Positions 45,120-53,116 of a DNA stretch of 64,000 nucleotides are shown piece by piece (within the stretch, counting starts at the first letter, position 1; each line of letters opens with the position of its first letter). Below the pieces are notes generated by a model. That model saw nothing but the letters and a program-made list of their open reading frames with translations, was not told where the DNA came from and searched no databases. The position numbers and the translations under genes are program-made. The DNA comes from Nocardia vaccinii NBRC 15922 (GTDB lineage: Bacteria > Actinomycetota > Actinomycetes > Mycobacteriales > Mycobacteriaceae), in assembly GCF_001613305.1 (NCBI RefSeq), contig NZ_BDCC01000064.1, positions 46,324 through 110,323 on the forward strand, in the 5' to 3' direction.

Positions 45120-45524
45120 TTATATCTCGATGTCTCCGTCCAGGTAGCGCCACGCGCCGTCGACCCTGGCAAATCTGCTGCACTCGTGCAGCACACCCCG
45201 CCCGCCCGAACTCCGGTAGTGCGCACGGAATTCCACGACGCCGGTGTCGTCGAATGGCCCGCCCGCCTCTGTACGCAGAATCTCCAGAAACATCCAGCGC
45301 TGCCCCGGATCCAGTTCGAGCCGGCGCGGCCGGGTCCGGGGATGCCAGGACGCGAGCAGATATGCGGTGTCACGCACGGCGAACGCGGTGTACCGCGACC
45401 GCATGAGCGTCTCGGCAGTGGGTGCGGGCCGAGTGCCGTCCAAGCGCGGCCCGCAGCACTGCTCGAACGATTCACCACTGCGGCAGGGACACCGATCGGA
45501 GCCGGCCGGAGATTCACTGTGCAT
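45120..45524 (-). CDS. YchJ-family protein with SEC-C zinc motif
   Basis: A 134-residue protein of the YchJ (UPF0225) family. The N-terminal SEC-C type motif CPCRSGESFEQCCGP binds zinc (cysteines 12, 14, 23, 24). The remainder is an NTF2-like fold with LMRSRYTAFAVRDTAYLLASWHP. The frame is open to 45572, but the ATG at 45524 gives family length. Function unknown. Confidence 0.9.
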   Translation of the reverse strand: MHSESPAGSDRCPCRSGESFEQCCGPRLDGTRPAPTAETLMRSRYTAFAVRDTAYLLASWHPRTRPRRLELDPGQRWMFLEILRTEAGGPFDDTGVVEFRAHYRSSGGRGVLHECSRFARVDGAWRYLDGDIEI

Positions 45525-45617
45525 CGTTCGATTATCTGATCCGGGCGGCCCGGGTACGGGCCGCCCGGTCACCGAACGGGATACGTCGCCGGATCATCGG
45601 CTCCGCACCCGCCGGGT

Positions 45618-45719
45618 TCACAGCATGCTGAGCAGATTGATGACGCTGGCCAACGCCGCGCTGGCATTGGACACCAGCGACGAACCGGCGTTGAGCAGGT
45701 TGAGCATCCCCATATCCAT
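45618..45719 (-). CDS. 33-residue hydrophobic peptide
   Basis: A small peptide gene, too short for most gene finders. It starts MDMGMLNLLNAGSS, continues Leu/Ala/Ser-rich with no charge after Asp2, and ends NLLSML. No signal peptide. AAGAGAG is placed 8-9 bases ahead of the ATG. The composition suits a single membrane-active helix. In size, lack of signal and MD start it recalls the small porins and mycoloylated peptides of corynebacteria (PorH, PorA) but could also be a toxin-like peptide. A second peptide of the same style lies at 57254-57370, also minus strand. Confidence 0.5.
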   Translation of the reverse strand: MDMGMLNLLNAGSSLVSNASAALASVINLLSML

Positions 45720-45894
45720 GATGCAGCTCTCTTTCATCGAGACAGATGAAACCCGACTGTGTACAACCGCATTCACGCCGCAAACCGAGCAGCAAGCACA
45801 CAGTACTGTTCATAGGCCGACCGCATCAACGAAATCCCCATGTTGATAGCGATATTAGGGCGTCCAGCATCGAATTGCCGGACAATACGGGCCA

Positions 45895-46335
45895 TTACGA
45901 CCGGCTGGTACGTGGTTGCCTAGCCGTAGCCATATCCTCGGATTCGGTCAATGTCCCCAATTCGTCCGCGAGCCGGGCGGTTTCGTCGAACCAGCGCCGC
46001 AGCTCGACCACGGTCGGGGCCAGTTCGTAATCCTGGTGATGCCCTACCCGGGACAACGTCGCCCACAGCGCCGAAATCCGGGCCGAGGTCTCCTGGCCGG
46101 CATAGGAATCCAACGCCAGCAGTTGGGCCCGCATACTGCATCGTGCCAGCGGCGGCGCGACCACCAGCCACAGCCGGTCGATGGACTGCTCGAGCGCCAG
46201 CCGCAGAATCCACACCGTGGCCCGCGACCACAACCCACCCGCATCGGTCACGGTGCCGCGCAGCAGTTCGTCCGCCGCGGCAAGGCGCTGCGCGACCGTC
46301 GGCGGCTGCGATTCCCGCGCTACGGATTCAGCCAT
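45895..46335 (-). CDS. Helical protein partner of the zinc-hook ATPase, possibly HEPN-like
   Basis: A 146-residue all-helical protein that I do not recognise with certainty. Key segments are SRATVWILRLALEQSIDRLW, ARCSMRAQLLALDSYAG and WATLSRVGHHQDYELAPTVVELRRWFDE; the R..HH..YEL pattern resembles HEPN-fold proteins, some of which are RNases, though the exact R-x4-H is not seen. It overlaps the ATPase gene by 16 bases, so the two form an operon, with the small protein second. Its C terminus (about residues 125-146) is polar and likely disordered. Confidence 0.75.
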   Translation of the reverse strand: MAESVARESQPPTVAQRLAAADELLRGTVTDAGGLWSRATVWILRLALEQSIDRLWLVVAPPLARCSMRAQLLALDSYAGQETSARISALWATLSRVGHHQDYELAPTVVELRRWFDETARLADELGTLTESEDMATARQPRTSRS

Positions 46336-48734
46336 TTGACGAATTTCCTGGTCCCACTGATTAATTCGCGCGTACCCCGGTCGATTCGGATATGCGCCCC
46401 GGCGGCCGCGTCCCGCAGGACCGCCCGCGCCCACGCCGCATCGCGATCGAGCAGCTCGTTCAGATCGTCCACTCGATCCGGATCGCCGAAGACGGCCAGC
46501 GACACCTTCTCCCAGGTGGTGCGCGCGGCGTCCACCCGGCGCTGCACCTCGCGATGATCGATTCCCTCGGCCAGCAGCGTGCGCCGGGACCGGGCCAGGG
46601 CGGCGGCCTCGATGGCTGAGCGGCAACAGGTCACCACCAGTTCGGCGGCGATGGCGCGCGGCAGCTGCTTGGTGCGCACCAGGGCATTGGCATCGCTGAG
46701 ATAGCGCCGCACCGGATCCTCCGCGACGCGCACCTCCACCGCCGACCGCTCCCGCCGCTGTACGTCCAGGACCGTTGCGTCCAGCCGCAATCGGCGCACC
46801 GCTTCGGCCAGACGCTCGTCGTGGGTGAACACCACGACCTGACGTCCGCTGCGCGCGGCCGCGGCGAGCACCCGCGCGAGACCGTCCACCTTGGCCGGAT
46901 CCATCGCCTGCACCGGATCGTCGATGACGACGAAACCGAACGGACTCTCCGGCACCGTCGCGCGCGGCAGGAACAAAGCCAAGCCCAGGGCGTGCAACTC
47001 GCCCTGGCTCATCACACCCAGCGCATTGCTCCCGGCCTCGTCGACCGTGACGTCCAGCAGCACCTTGCGACTGGCTCCGGCGTTGCCCTGCAACCGGATC
47101 ACGCCGAGATCGACATTGCTCTGCTGACGCAGTCCGCGCCAGATGCCACGGGCATGCTCGGCCAGCGGCGCCATCCGCTCGTCGCGGAGTCCGGCAGCGG
47201 CGGATTTGAGCCAATCCTCGGCCCTCCGGACGGTGTGCAGTTCGGACTCGGCGGCCGCGACCGCACGCGCGCCCTGCAACCACGCGGCGATGCGCGGAAC
47301 CAGGGGCATCCAGACCGCATCGAGTCGATCCAATTCCTTTCGGGCCGAACCACGCAGCGCCGCCAGCAGCCGGACCAGATCCGCATGGGCGGCCCGCAAC
47401 CGCTCCGGAAACTCCGCATCCGGTTCCGTCTGCGCCACCCTTACCCACGCGGACCAGGCTCGCCGCGCCGGACCGGTATCCACGTTGGGGGCCTGCGGCG
47501 GAGCGGGATCCAGTTCGGCGGGCACCGGAAGCACCAGCGCGCGAGCACGTTCGGCCGCCGCCACGAGAGTGTCACGGGCCGCGGTGACCGCGGCCGCGCG
47601 CTCGGTCAACCGGGTGATCTGGACATCGGTCTCGCGCAACCACTCCGCATCGAGCATGCCCGCCCCGCACACCGGGCAGGCGCACGCGCCCGAGGCCGCC
47701 GCATGTGCGCGGGCACGGTCGAGCAGATCCAGCACACGCAGTTCCGCCTCGGTATCACCGGTGGTCAGCTCGCTCAGCCGCCGCGCGCCGGCCTCGACCG
47801 CCGCGGCGGCCTCGTCCACCGACGCCGAATCCGGCAATCGCAGTCGCAGCATCGCCTGCAATGCGGCGGTGCCGGCCGGATCGTGCCGGGCGCCCGACAC
47901 CTCCCGGCCGATGGTCGCCAGATCCGGATCCACGGCCCGCAGCAGCTGCGCGACCCGGGCCGCGCGATCGTCGGCGACGGCCTCCAGAGCGGTGAGCAGC
48001 TCGTTGCGTTCGTCACGGGATTGTCTTGCCGCACGCTCCAATTCGAGTCGGCGCACGCGAGTTCGCTCCTGCGCCGCGGTGAGATCGTCCAGGCCCAGCA
48101 GCCGATGCAGTGCGTCGAACAGATCGCTGGGACGGCCGTCGACCAGAGCGCCGAGTTCGCTGTAGGACAGGAACGGCCGGTACAGCTCCAGTGCGCGAGC
48201 CCAGCGCTCGACGCGAAAATCGATGGGAACGCCGTCTTTTCGCGATTCCGTCCAGGCGCCGCCGGTGAGGTCGACGCCCTCGGGCCACTCCCGGGCAATC
48301 GTCACCGTCCCGTCCGGGCCCGCCGCCGTGAGTTCCACTTCGACACGAGATGTCTTGCTGTCGTGGAGATTTCGCCATCCTTCGCGCCAGACCGATGCCC
48401 TGCCCGCCCAACGCCGCGTATCGCCGGTCAGCGCCAGCTCGGCGGCCTCGGCGAAACTCGACTTACCGGACCCGTTGCGCCCTACCACGAGCGTGAGCCC
48501 CGGGCCGGGATCGAGGCGCAGCGACGCCTCGGGACCGATACCGCGGAATCCACGAACCCGGATGGCACGCAGGAAGATTCCGCTCATGCCCAGACCAGGC
48601 GACCGATCGGGTTCGGCATCCAGCGCGGCCAGCACCGCACTCGATACCTCCGGCGTGATCGTCGGGTCGGCATCCAGGCGGTGCAGTACCAGATCGGACA
48701 GGCGTTGCGCACCGCCGGTGGACACGTCCCCCAA
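46320..48734 (-). CDS. Rad50/SMC-like ATPase with zinc-hook motif
   Basis: About 804 residues (from the TTG at 48734, GGAGG ahead; the frame is open to 48752). After 50 residues an ABC-type head starts with GIGPEASLRL and Walker A GRNGSGKSS (about 85-93). A helical, coiled-coil-prone middle carries CACPVC near 351-356, a Rad50-type zinc-hook CxxC. Then come signature SQGELHALGLALF (about 576), Walker B GFVVIDDPVQAMDP (about 600-612) and the switch His in VFTHDERL. The last 160 residues form an extra helical domain. Such ATPases act in DNA repair or in phage defence; the target is not known here. Confidence 0.85.
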   Translation of the reverse strand: MGDVSTGGAQRLSDLVLHRLDADPTITPEVSSAVLAALDAEPDRSPGLGMSGIFLRAIRVRGFRGIGPEASLRLDPGPGLTLVVGRNGSGKSSFAEAAELALTGDTRRWAGRASVWREGWRNLHDSKTSRVEVELTAAGPDGTVTIAREWPEGVDLTGGAWTESRKDGVPIDFRVERWARALELYRPFLSYSELGALVDGRPSDLFDALHRLLGLDDLTAAQERTRVRRLELERAARQSRDERNELLTALEAVADDRAARVAQLLRAVDPDLATIGREVSGARHDPAGTAALQAMLRLRLPDSASVDEAAAAVEAGARRLSELTTGDTEAELRVLDLLDRARAHAAASGACACPVCGAGMLDAEWLRETDVQITRLTERAAAVTAARDTLVAAAERARALVLPVPAELDPAPPQAPNVDTGPARRAWSAWVRVAQTEPDAEFPERLRAAHADLVRLLAALRGSARKELDRLDAVWMPLVPRIAAWLQGARAVAAAESELHTVRRAEDWLKSAAAGLRDERMAPLAEHARGIWRGLRQQSNVDLGVIRLQGNAGASRKVLLDVTVDEAGSNALGVMSQGELHALGLALFLPRATVPESPFGFVVIDDPVQAMDPAKVDGLARVLAAAARSGRQVVVFTHDERLAEAVRRLRLDATVLDVQRRERSAVEVRVAEDPVRRYLSDANALVRTKQLPRAIAAELVVTCCRSAIEAAALARSRRTLLAEGIDHREVQRRVDAARTTWEKVSLAVFGDPDRVDDLNELLDRDAAWARAVLRDAAAGAHIRIDRGTRELISGTRKFVKWLNP

Positions 48735-49133
48735 CTGCCACTCCCTCCGCAAACGCCGTAACGCGTTCGGACTATCGAGATGCCGACGCTACCGGATGCG
48801 CCGCGCCTTCGCGTATGCCGGAGGCCGCGAACCGTCCCGGACGGGGTGCTTATGGCCATCGAGCGGTGATCCGCCCGATGTCCACCCCTCGGCCGTCCCC
48901 GGCCGGGCAGTTCTACGGGTCTCGCCCGAATTCGGGCGGTTCGGATCAACCGAACAGAACAGAATGACAGAGTTCGATCTCGAGCACAAGAACAGATGAG
49001 ATTTCAATTACTCACCGCCCCAGCGATATTGGCCTCGCAAACACACCGCGAACTCGGTCGTTCGAGCTGTCCGGCGATTCCTGTCGGTGGGGTGAGGTAG
49101 AAATCCGGTCAACCGAGTGAACGGGGGACGGCA
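48735..49133. other. Divergent promoter region between the ATPase and the SWIM operon
   Basis: 399 bases, less GC-rich near 48950-49020, between two divergent operons. No gene or strong repeat seen. GGGGGACGG at about 49123-49131 serves as ribosome-binding site of the SWIM gene. It may hold a shared control region. Confidence 0.55.
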
Positions 49134-52007
49134 GTGCCGACGACACCAGTGGGAACCGAATCGATGATATGGACCGCACCGCAGGTCGCCGCGCTGGCAC
49201 CCGATGCCGCATCGCTCACCGCCGCGCGAAAACTGCACGGGCGGTGGAACTCCGCCGGGTGGTGCGAGACCGCGCTGTGGGGGCTGTGCAAGGGCAGTGG
49301 CGCGAAGCCGTATCAGACGATCGTGGATCTGTCCGGCCCCGCCTACAAATGCTCCTGCCCCAGCCGGAAATTCCCCTGTAAGCACGCCTTGTCCCTCTTG
49401 CTGACCTGGTCCGACGGCTTGGTGCCCGAGGCCGGCGCACCCGCCGACTACGCCGCGGAATGGCTCGGCGCCCGCGCGCAGCGGGAGTTCAAAACCGTTG
49501 TCGCGCAGAAAAAGACGCCGTCCGCAGCGACGGCAGCGCAGCGTCGCGATCGGGTCGCGGCCGGCCTGGCGGATCTGGACGTGTGGCTGTGCGATCAGGT
49601 GCGCACGGGGTTGGCCCAGGCGGACCGCTCGTTCGGCGCCTTCGAATCGGTGGCCGCGCGGATGGTCGACGCACAGGTTCCCGGCGTTGCCTCGGCGCTG
49701 CGGCAACTTCCACGCAATGTTGTCGGCCGGGAGGACTGGCCGGCGATACTCCTGCGCGAGTACGCCCGGCTACACCTCCTCGCGACGGCACATCGCCGCC
49801 TGGACGATCTCGAACCAGCGCTTGCGGCGAGTGCGCGCACGCACATCGGCTATCCGGTCACCGCGGAGTCCGTGCGCAACGAACCCGCCGTCCGCGATCA
49901 CTGGATGGTGCTGGGCCTGCGCGTCTCCGAGGACGAGAGCCTGCACACCCGTCGAGTCTGGTTGCGGGGGCGGGTGAGCGGACGGTGGGCGCTGATCCTC
50001 GACCACGCTTTCGGCACTCCGGCCTTCCCCGCGGATCTCCCGGTGCCCGGTTCGATGGTGGACGCTGAACTGCATTTCTACCCGGGCGCCGCTCCACTGC
50101 GCGCACTGTGGGGCGAACGACACGGTGTTCCCGCACCGATCCCCCAGCCGCTCGCCGCCGCACCGGAGACATCCGGCGAGGAGCCCGGCGGTATCCCCGC
50201 CGCACTCACCGCGCACGCCCGCGCGCTCGGCGCCGATCCGTGGCTGCGATCGTGGCCGGTGCTGCTGGCCGATGTCGTTCCGGTGGTGTCCGGCGACGTC
50301 TGGTCCGTCGTGGATCGCGAAGGTTCCGCGCTGCCGCTGGCGCGGCTGGCCCAGCAGCCCTGGCAACTGATGAGCCTGTCGGGCGGACACCCGGTGACGG
50401 TCGTCGGCGAATGGTCCGCCGATGGTCTCGTCCCCGTGTCGGCCTGGGCGGGCGGCGAGATGGCCGCCCTCGGCGCGCAGGTAATCGGCGGATCCCGAAC
50501 ACAGTCGAACGACCTTGCCTCGGTAGCGCTACTGGGCACGGCGCGGCGCGGATTCGATCCGACCACACTGCCCGAGCCGGTGGCCGAGGCGGCAGCATCA
50601 CTGCACGGCGATCCGGCACTTGTGTTGCTGGAAACCGCCGCGCTCCAGGACCTCTTCGCTCGCGGCGCGGTCCTGCCCGGCACCGGTGAGCCGCCCGAAC
50701 CCGCCGAAGCCGACCCGCGCCCGGTCCTGCCCGCCCCGGCCGCGGCTCGACTCGTCCGCCTGCTGGCAGAGGGGTCGCCGTTCCTCACCGAATGGTTCGA
50801 CGCCGCCGGACCACACGACTTCCGCGCACCCGACGCCATCTGCACCCTCTTGCTGGATCAGGCGAAAACCCGTGGCCCCCTGCGTGAATCGCTGCTACGG
50901 CTGGCCGGTGAGCGCGGCCGCTGGCTGGCCGCACACCATTCACCGTGGCACACCTTGGCCCGCGCCAGACCCGAGGACGCGAGCGTCTGGTCACACGGCC
51001 GCCCCGCCGAACGTCACGTCTGGCTGGCGCAACTGCGGGCGCACGATCCCCGCGCGGCCCGCGAAATACTCGCGGGCACCTGGCGTTCCGAACCCGGCCC
51101 GGCGCGCGCGGATCTGCTGGCCGTTCTCGCCGAGGGGCTCACCCTCGCCGACGAGCCCCTGCTGGAATCCGCGCTCGACGACGCTCGCGCCGAGGTCCGC
51201 CGGGTCGCCGCGGATCTGCTGGCCCGCCTTCCGGACTCGGCCTTCGCCGCGCGCATGAGCGAACGCGCCTCGCGCTGGCTCACCTTCGACGGTAAGCAGT
51301 TGGTCGCCGATCTCCCGCACCGACTGGAGGATTCGGCTCGTCGCGATGGCATCGCCGACCGCACCGCGCACACCGCCTACCGACTGGACGGGGCGCCGCA
51401 CGTCGCGGCGGAGTGGCTGCGCCGAGTGATTGCCGCGACCCCGCTGCGTCATTGGGACGCGCTGCTGGGCGCCCCCGGAGCGGCCGCCCGGGTGGGTATG
51501 CGCGCCGATCTGCTCGGTCCGGTCACCGCCGGATGGGCCGACGCGGCGCTCGCTCAGCACGACAGCCGTTGGGCCGCAACGTTGTTCGAGGTGCTGACCA
51601 GCACCACGCTCGGCGCCGATCCCGATGTGCGGCGGCGGCTGTTCGCGCTGCTTCCACTCGACCGGCGGGTGGAGTATCTGCGCACGCTGGACAGCAGCTG
51701 GCTGGCCGAGATCGAACTACTGGTGCAGGCGGTGCCGCGGCCGTGGCCCGCACCGCTGGCCCAGTACCTGGTCCGGCTGCTGCTGGACCGCGCCAAGCTC
51801 GCCGCGGCCCGTCCCGGTGCGCCGGGCCTGTCGCCGGCCTCCTATCGCACCCTGTTCCGCACCGCCGCCGCGCACTTCCCGGTCGAGGCCATCGCCGCGG
51901 TCGAGGTCGCCGCCCGCCGCTGCGGTGATCCCTACTGGGAAACCTGTTTCAACGAACTGGCCCACGACCTGATCCAGCGCACGACCATGCTCGAGGAGTT
52001 GCAATGA
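49134..52007 (+). CDS. SWIM zinc-finger protein fused to a DUF5691-like domain
   Basis: A 957-residue protein. The SWIM finger is C73-x-C75-x6-C82-x-H84 (CSCPSRKFPCKH), a nucleic-acid- or protein-binding zinc fold. The following region (about 100-470) and a large HEAT-like helical C-terminal half (about 480-957, with HYPE SPAS and repeated Arg/Ala-rich helices) fit DUF5691-type proteins as I recall them; in other genomes the two parts are often separate genes. GTG start. It is the first gene of a four-gene operon, and overlaps the MoxR gene by ATGA. No known enzyme motif is seen. Confidence 0.78.
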   Translation: MPTTPVGTESMIWTAPQVAALAPDAASLTAARKLHGRWNSAGWCETALWGLCKGSGAKPYQTIVDLSGPAYKCSCPSRKFPCKHALSLLLTWSDGLVPEAGAPADYAAEWLGARAQREFKTVVAQKKTPSAATAAQRRDRVAAGLADLDVWLCDQVRTGLAQADRSFGAFESVAARMVDAQVPGVASALRQLPRNVVGREDWPAILLREYARLHLLATAHRRLDDLEPALAASARTHIGYPVTAESVRNEPAVRDHWMVLGLRVSEDESLHTRRVWLRGRVSGRWALILDHAFGTPAFPADLPVPGSMVDAELHFYPGAAPLRALWGERHGVPAPIPQPLAAAPETSGEEPGGIPAALTAHARALGADPWLRSWPVLLADVVPVVSGDVWSVVDREGSALPLARLAQQPWQLMSLSGGHPVTVVGEWSADGLVPVSAWAGGEMAALGAQVIGGSRTQSNDLASVALLGTARRGFDPTTLPEPVAEAAASLHGDPALVLLETAALQDLFARGAVLPGTGEPPEPAEADPRPVLPAPAAARLVRLLAEGSPFLTEWFDAAGPHDFRAPDAICTLLLDQAKTRGPLRESLLRLAGERGRWLAAHHSPWHTLARARPEDASVWSHGRPAERHVWLAQLRAHDPRAAREILAGTWRSEPGPARADLLAVLAEGLTLADEPLLESALDDARAEVRRVAADLLARLPDSAFAARMSERASRWLTFDGKQLVADLPHRLEDSARRDGIADRTAHTAYRLDGAPHVAAEWLRRVIAATPLRHWDALLGAPGAAARVGMRADLLGPVTAGWADAALAQHDSRWAATLFEVLTSTTLGADPDVRRRLFALLPLDRRVEYLRTLDSSWLAEIELLVQAVPRPWPAPLAQYLVRLLLDRAKLAAARPGAPGLSPASYRTLFRTAAAHFPVEAIAAVEVAARRCGDPYWETCFNELAHDLIQRTTMLEELQ

Positions 52008-53116
52008 CCACGACGAATACGACCGATTCGGTGCCGACCGGGCTGCTGCGTCCACACGCCGAACAGGCCTTCGCCGATGAGCTGCGTGCACTGGCCGCGG
52101 CCGACGACCGTCCCCGCCCGCCCTCGTGGCGGCTGTCGCCGTGGGGTGTGGTCACCTACCTGCTCGGTGGCACCCTGTCCGACGGCACCGTGGTGAGCCC
52201 GAAGTACGTCGGACCGCGCAGGCTGATGGAGGTCGCGGTCGCGACGCTCGCGACCGACCGCGCACTATTGCTGCTCGGCGTGCCCGGCACCGCGAAAACG
52301 TGGGTGTCCGAACATCTTTCGGCGGCCATATGCGGTGAATCGACCCTGCTCGTGCAGGGCACCTCCGGAACCGCCGAGGAGGCGATCCGCTACGGCTGGA
52401 ACTACGCCCGGCTGCTCGCCGAGGGGCCCAGCGAGGGCGCGCTGGTTCCCTCACCGGTGATGACGGCCATGCGCTTGGGCTCCATCGCCCGTGTCGAGGA
52501 GCTCACCCGCATCCCCTCGGATGTGCAGGACGCGCTGATCACGGTGTTGTCGGAGAAAACACTGCCGGTCCCCGAGCTGGGGATGGAGGTGCAGGCCGCC
52601 AAGGGCTTCAATGTCATCGCCACGGCCAACGACCGAGACCGCGGGGTCAACGAACTGTCCTCGGCGCTGCGGCGACGCTTCAACACCGTCGTTCTGCCGC
52701 TGCCCGCCGGCGAGGACGAGGAGGTCGCGATCGTGACCCGCCGCGTCGTGCAGCTCGGCGCCGCATTGGAACTGCCCGCGGTGCCGGCCGCCGCGCAAGA
52801 GGTGCGACGGGTGGTGCGAGTCTTCCGCGAGTTGCGGTCCGGAATCACCGCCGACGGCCGGACCAAACTCAAATCCCCCTCCGGAACATTGTCCACCGCC
52901 GAGGCGATCTCGGTGATCACCAACGGACTGGCGCTTTCGGCGCACTTCGGCGATGGAGTGCTGCGCGCCGCCGATATCGCGGGCGCGGTGCTCGGTGCGG
53001 TCGTGAAGGATCCGGTCGCCGATGCGGTGGTGTGGACCGAATATCTGGAAGCGGTCGTCCGCGAACGGGAGGACTGGGCCGATTTCTACCGGGCATGCCG
53101 CGAGGTACACGCATGA
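52004..53116 (+). CDS. MoxR-type AAA+ ATPase
   Basis: A 370-residue MoxR-family AAA+ ATPase. The Walker A is GVPGTAKTW (about 92-100). Walker B is degenerate (GSIARVEELTRIPSDVQDAL), with an RVEE in place of the usual hhhDE, and the sensor 1 NVIATANDRDRG and arginine finger region SSALRRRFN follow. MoxR ATPases act with VWA-domain proteins as chaperones that insert metals or remodel partners. Here the VWA protein is encoded later in the same operon. Coupled both sides by ATGA overlaps. Confidence 0.9.
   Translation: MTTTNTTDSVPTGLLRPHAEQAFADELRALAAADDRPRPPSWRLSPWGVVTYLLGGTLSDGTVVSPKYVGPRRLMEVAVATLATDRALLLLGVPGTAKTWVSEHLSAAICGESTLLVQGTSGTAEEAIRYGWNYARLLAEGPSEGALVPSPVMTAMRLGSIARVEELTRIPSDVQDALITVLSEKTLPVPELGMEVQAAKGFNVIATANDRDRGVNELSSALRRRFNTVVLPLPAGEDEEVAIVTRRVVQLGAALELPAVPAAAQEVRRVVRVFRELRSGITADGRTKLKSPSGTLSTAEAISVITNGLALSAHFGDGVLRAADIAGAVLGAVVKDPVADAVVWTEYLEAVVREREDWADFYRACREVHA

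Noticed and set aside
46336..47448. Upstream extension of the small helical protein to a 517-codon frame
   Set aside because: It runs through the ATPase gene in another frame and has a Gly/Arg-rich shadow composition; the ATG at 46335 is the sensible start.
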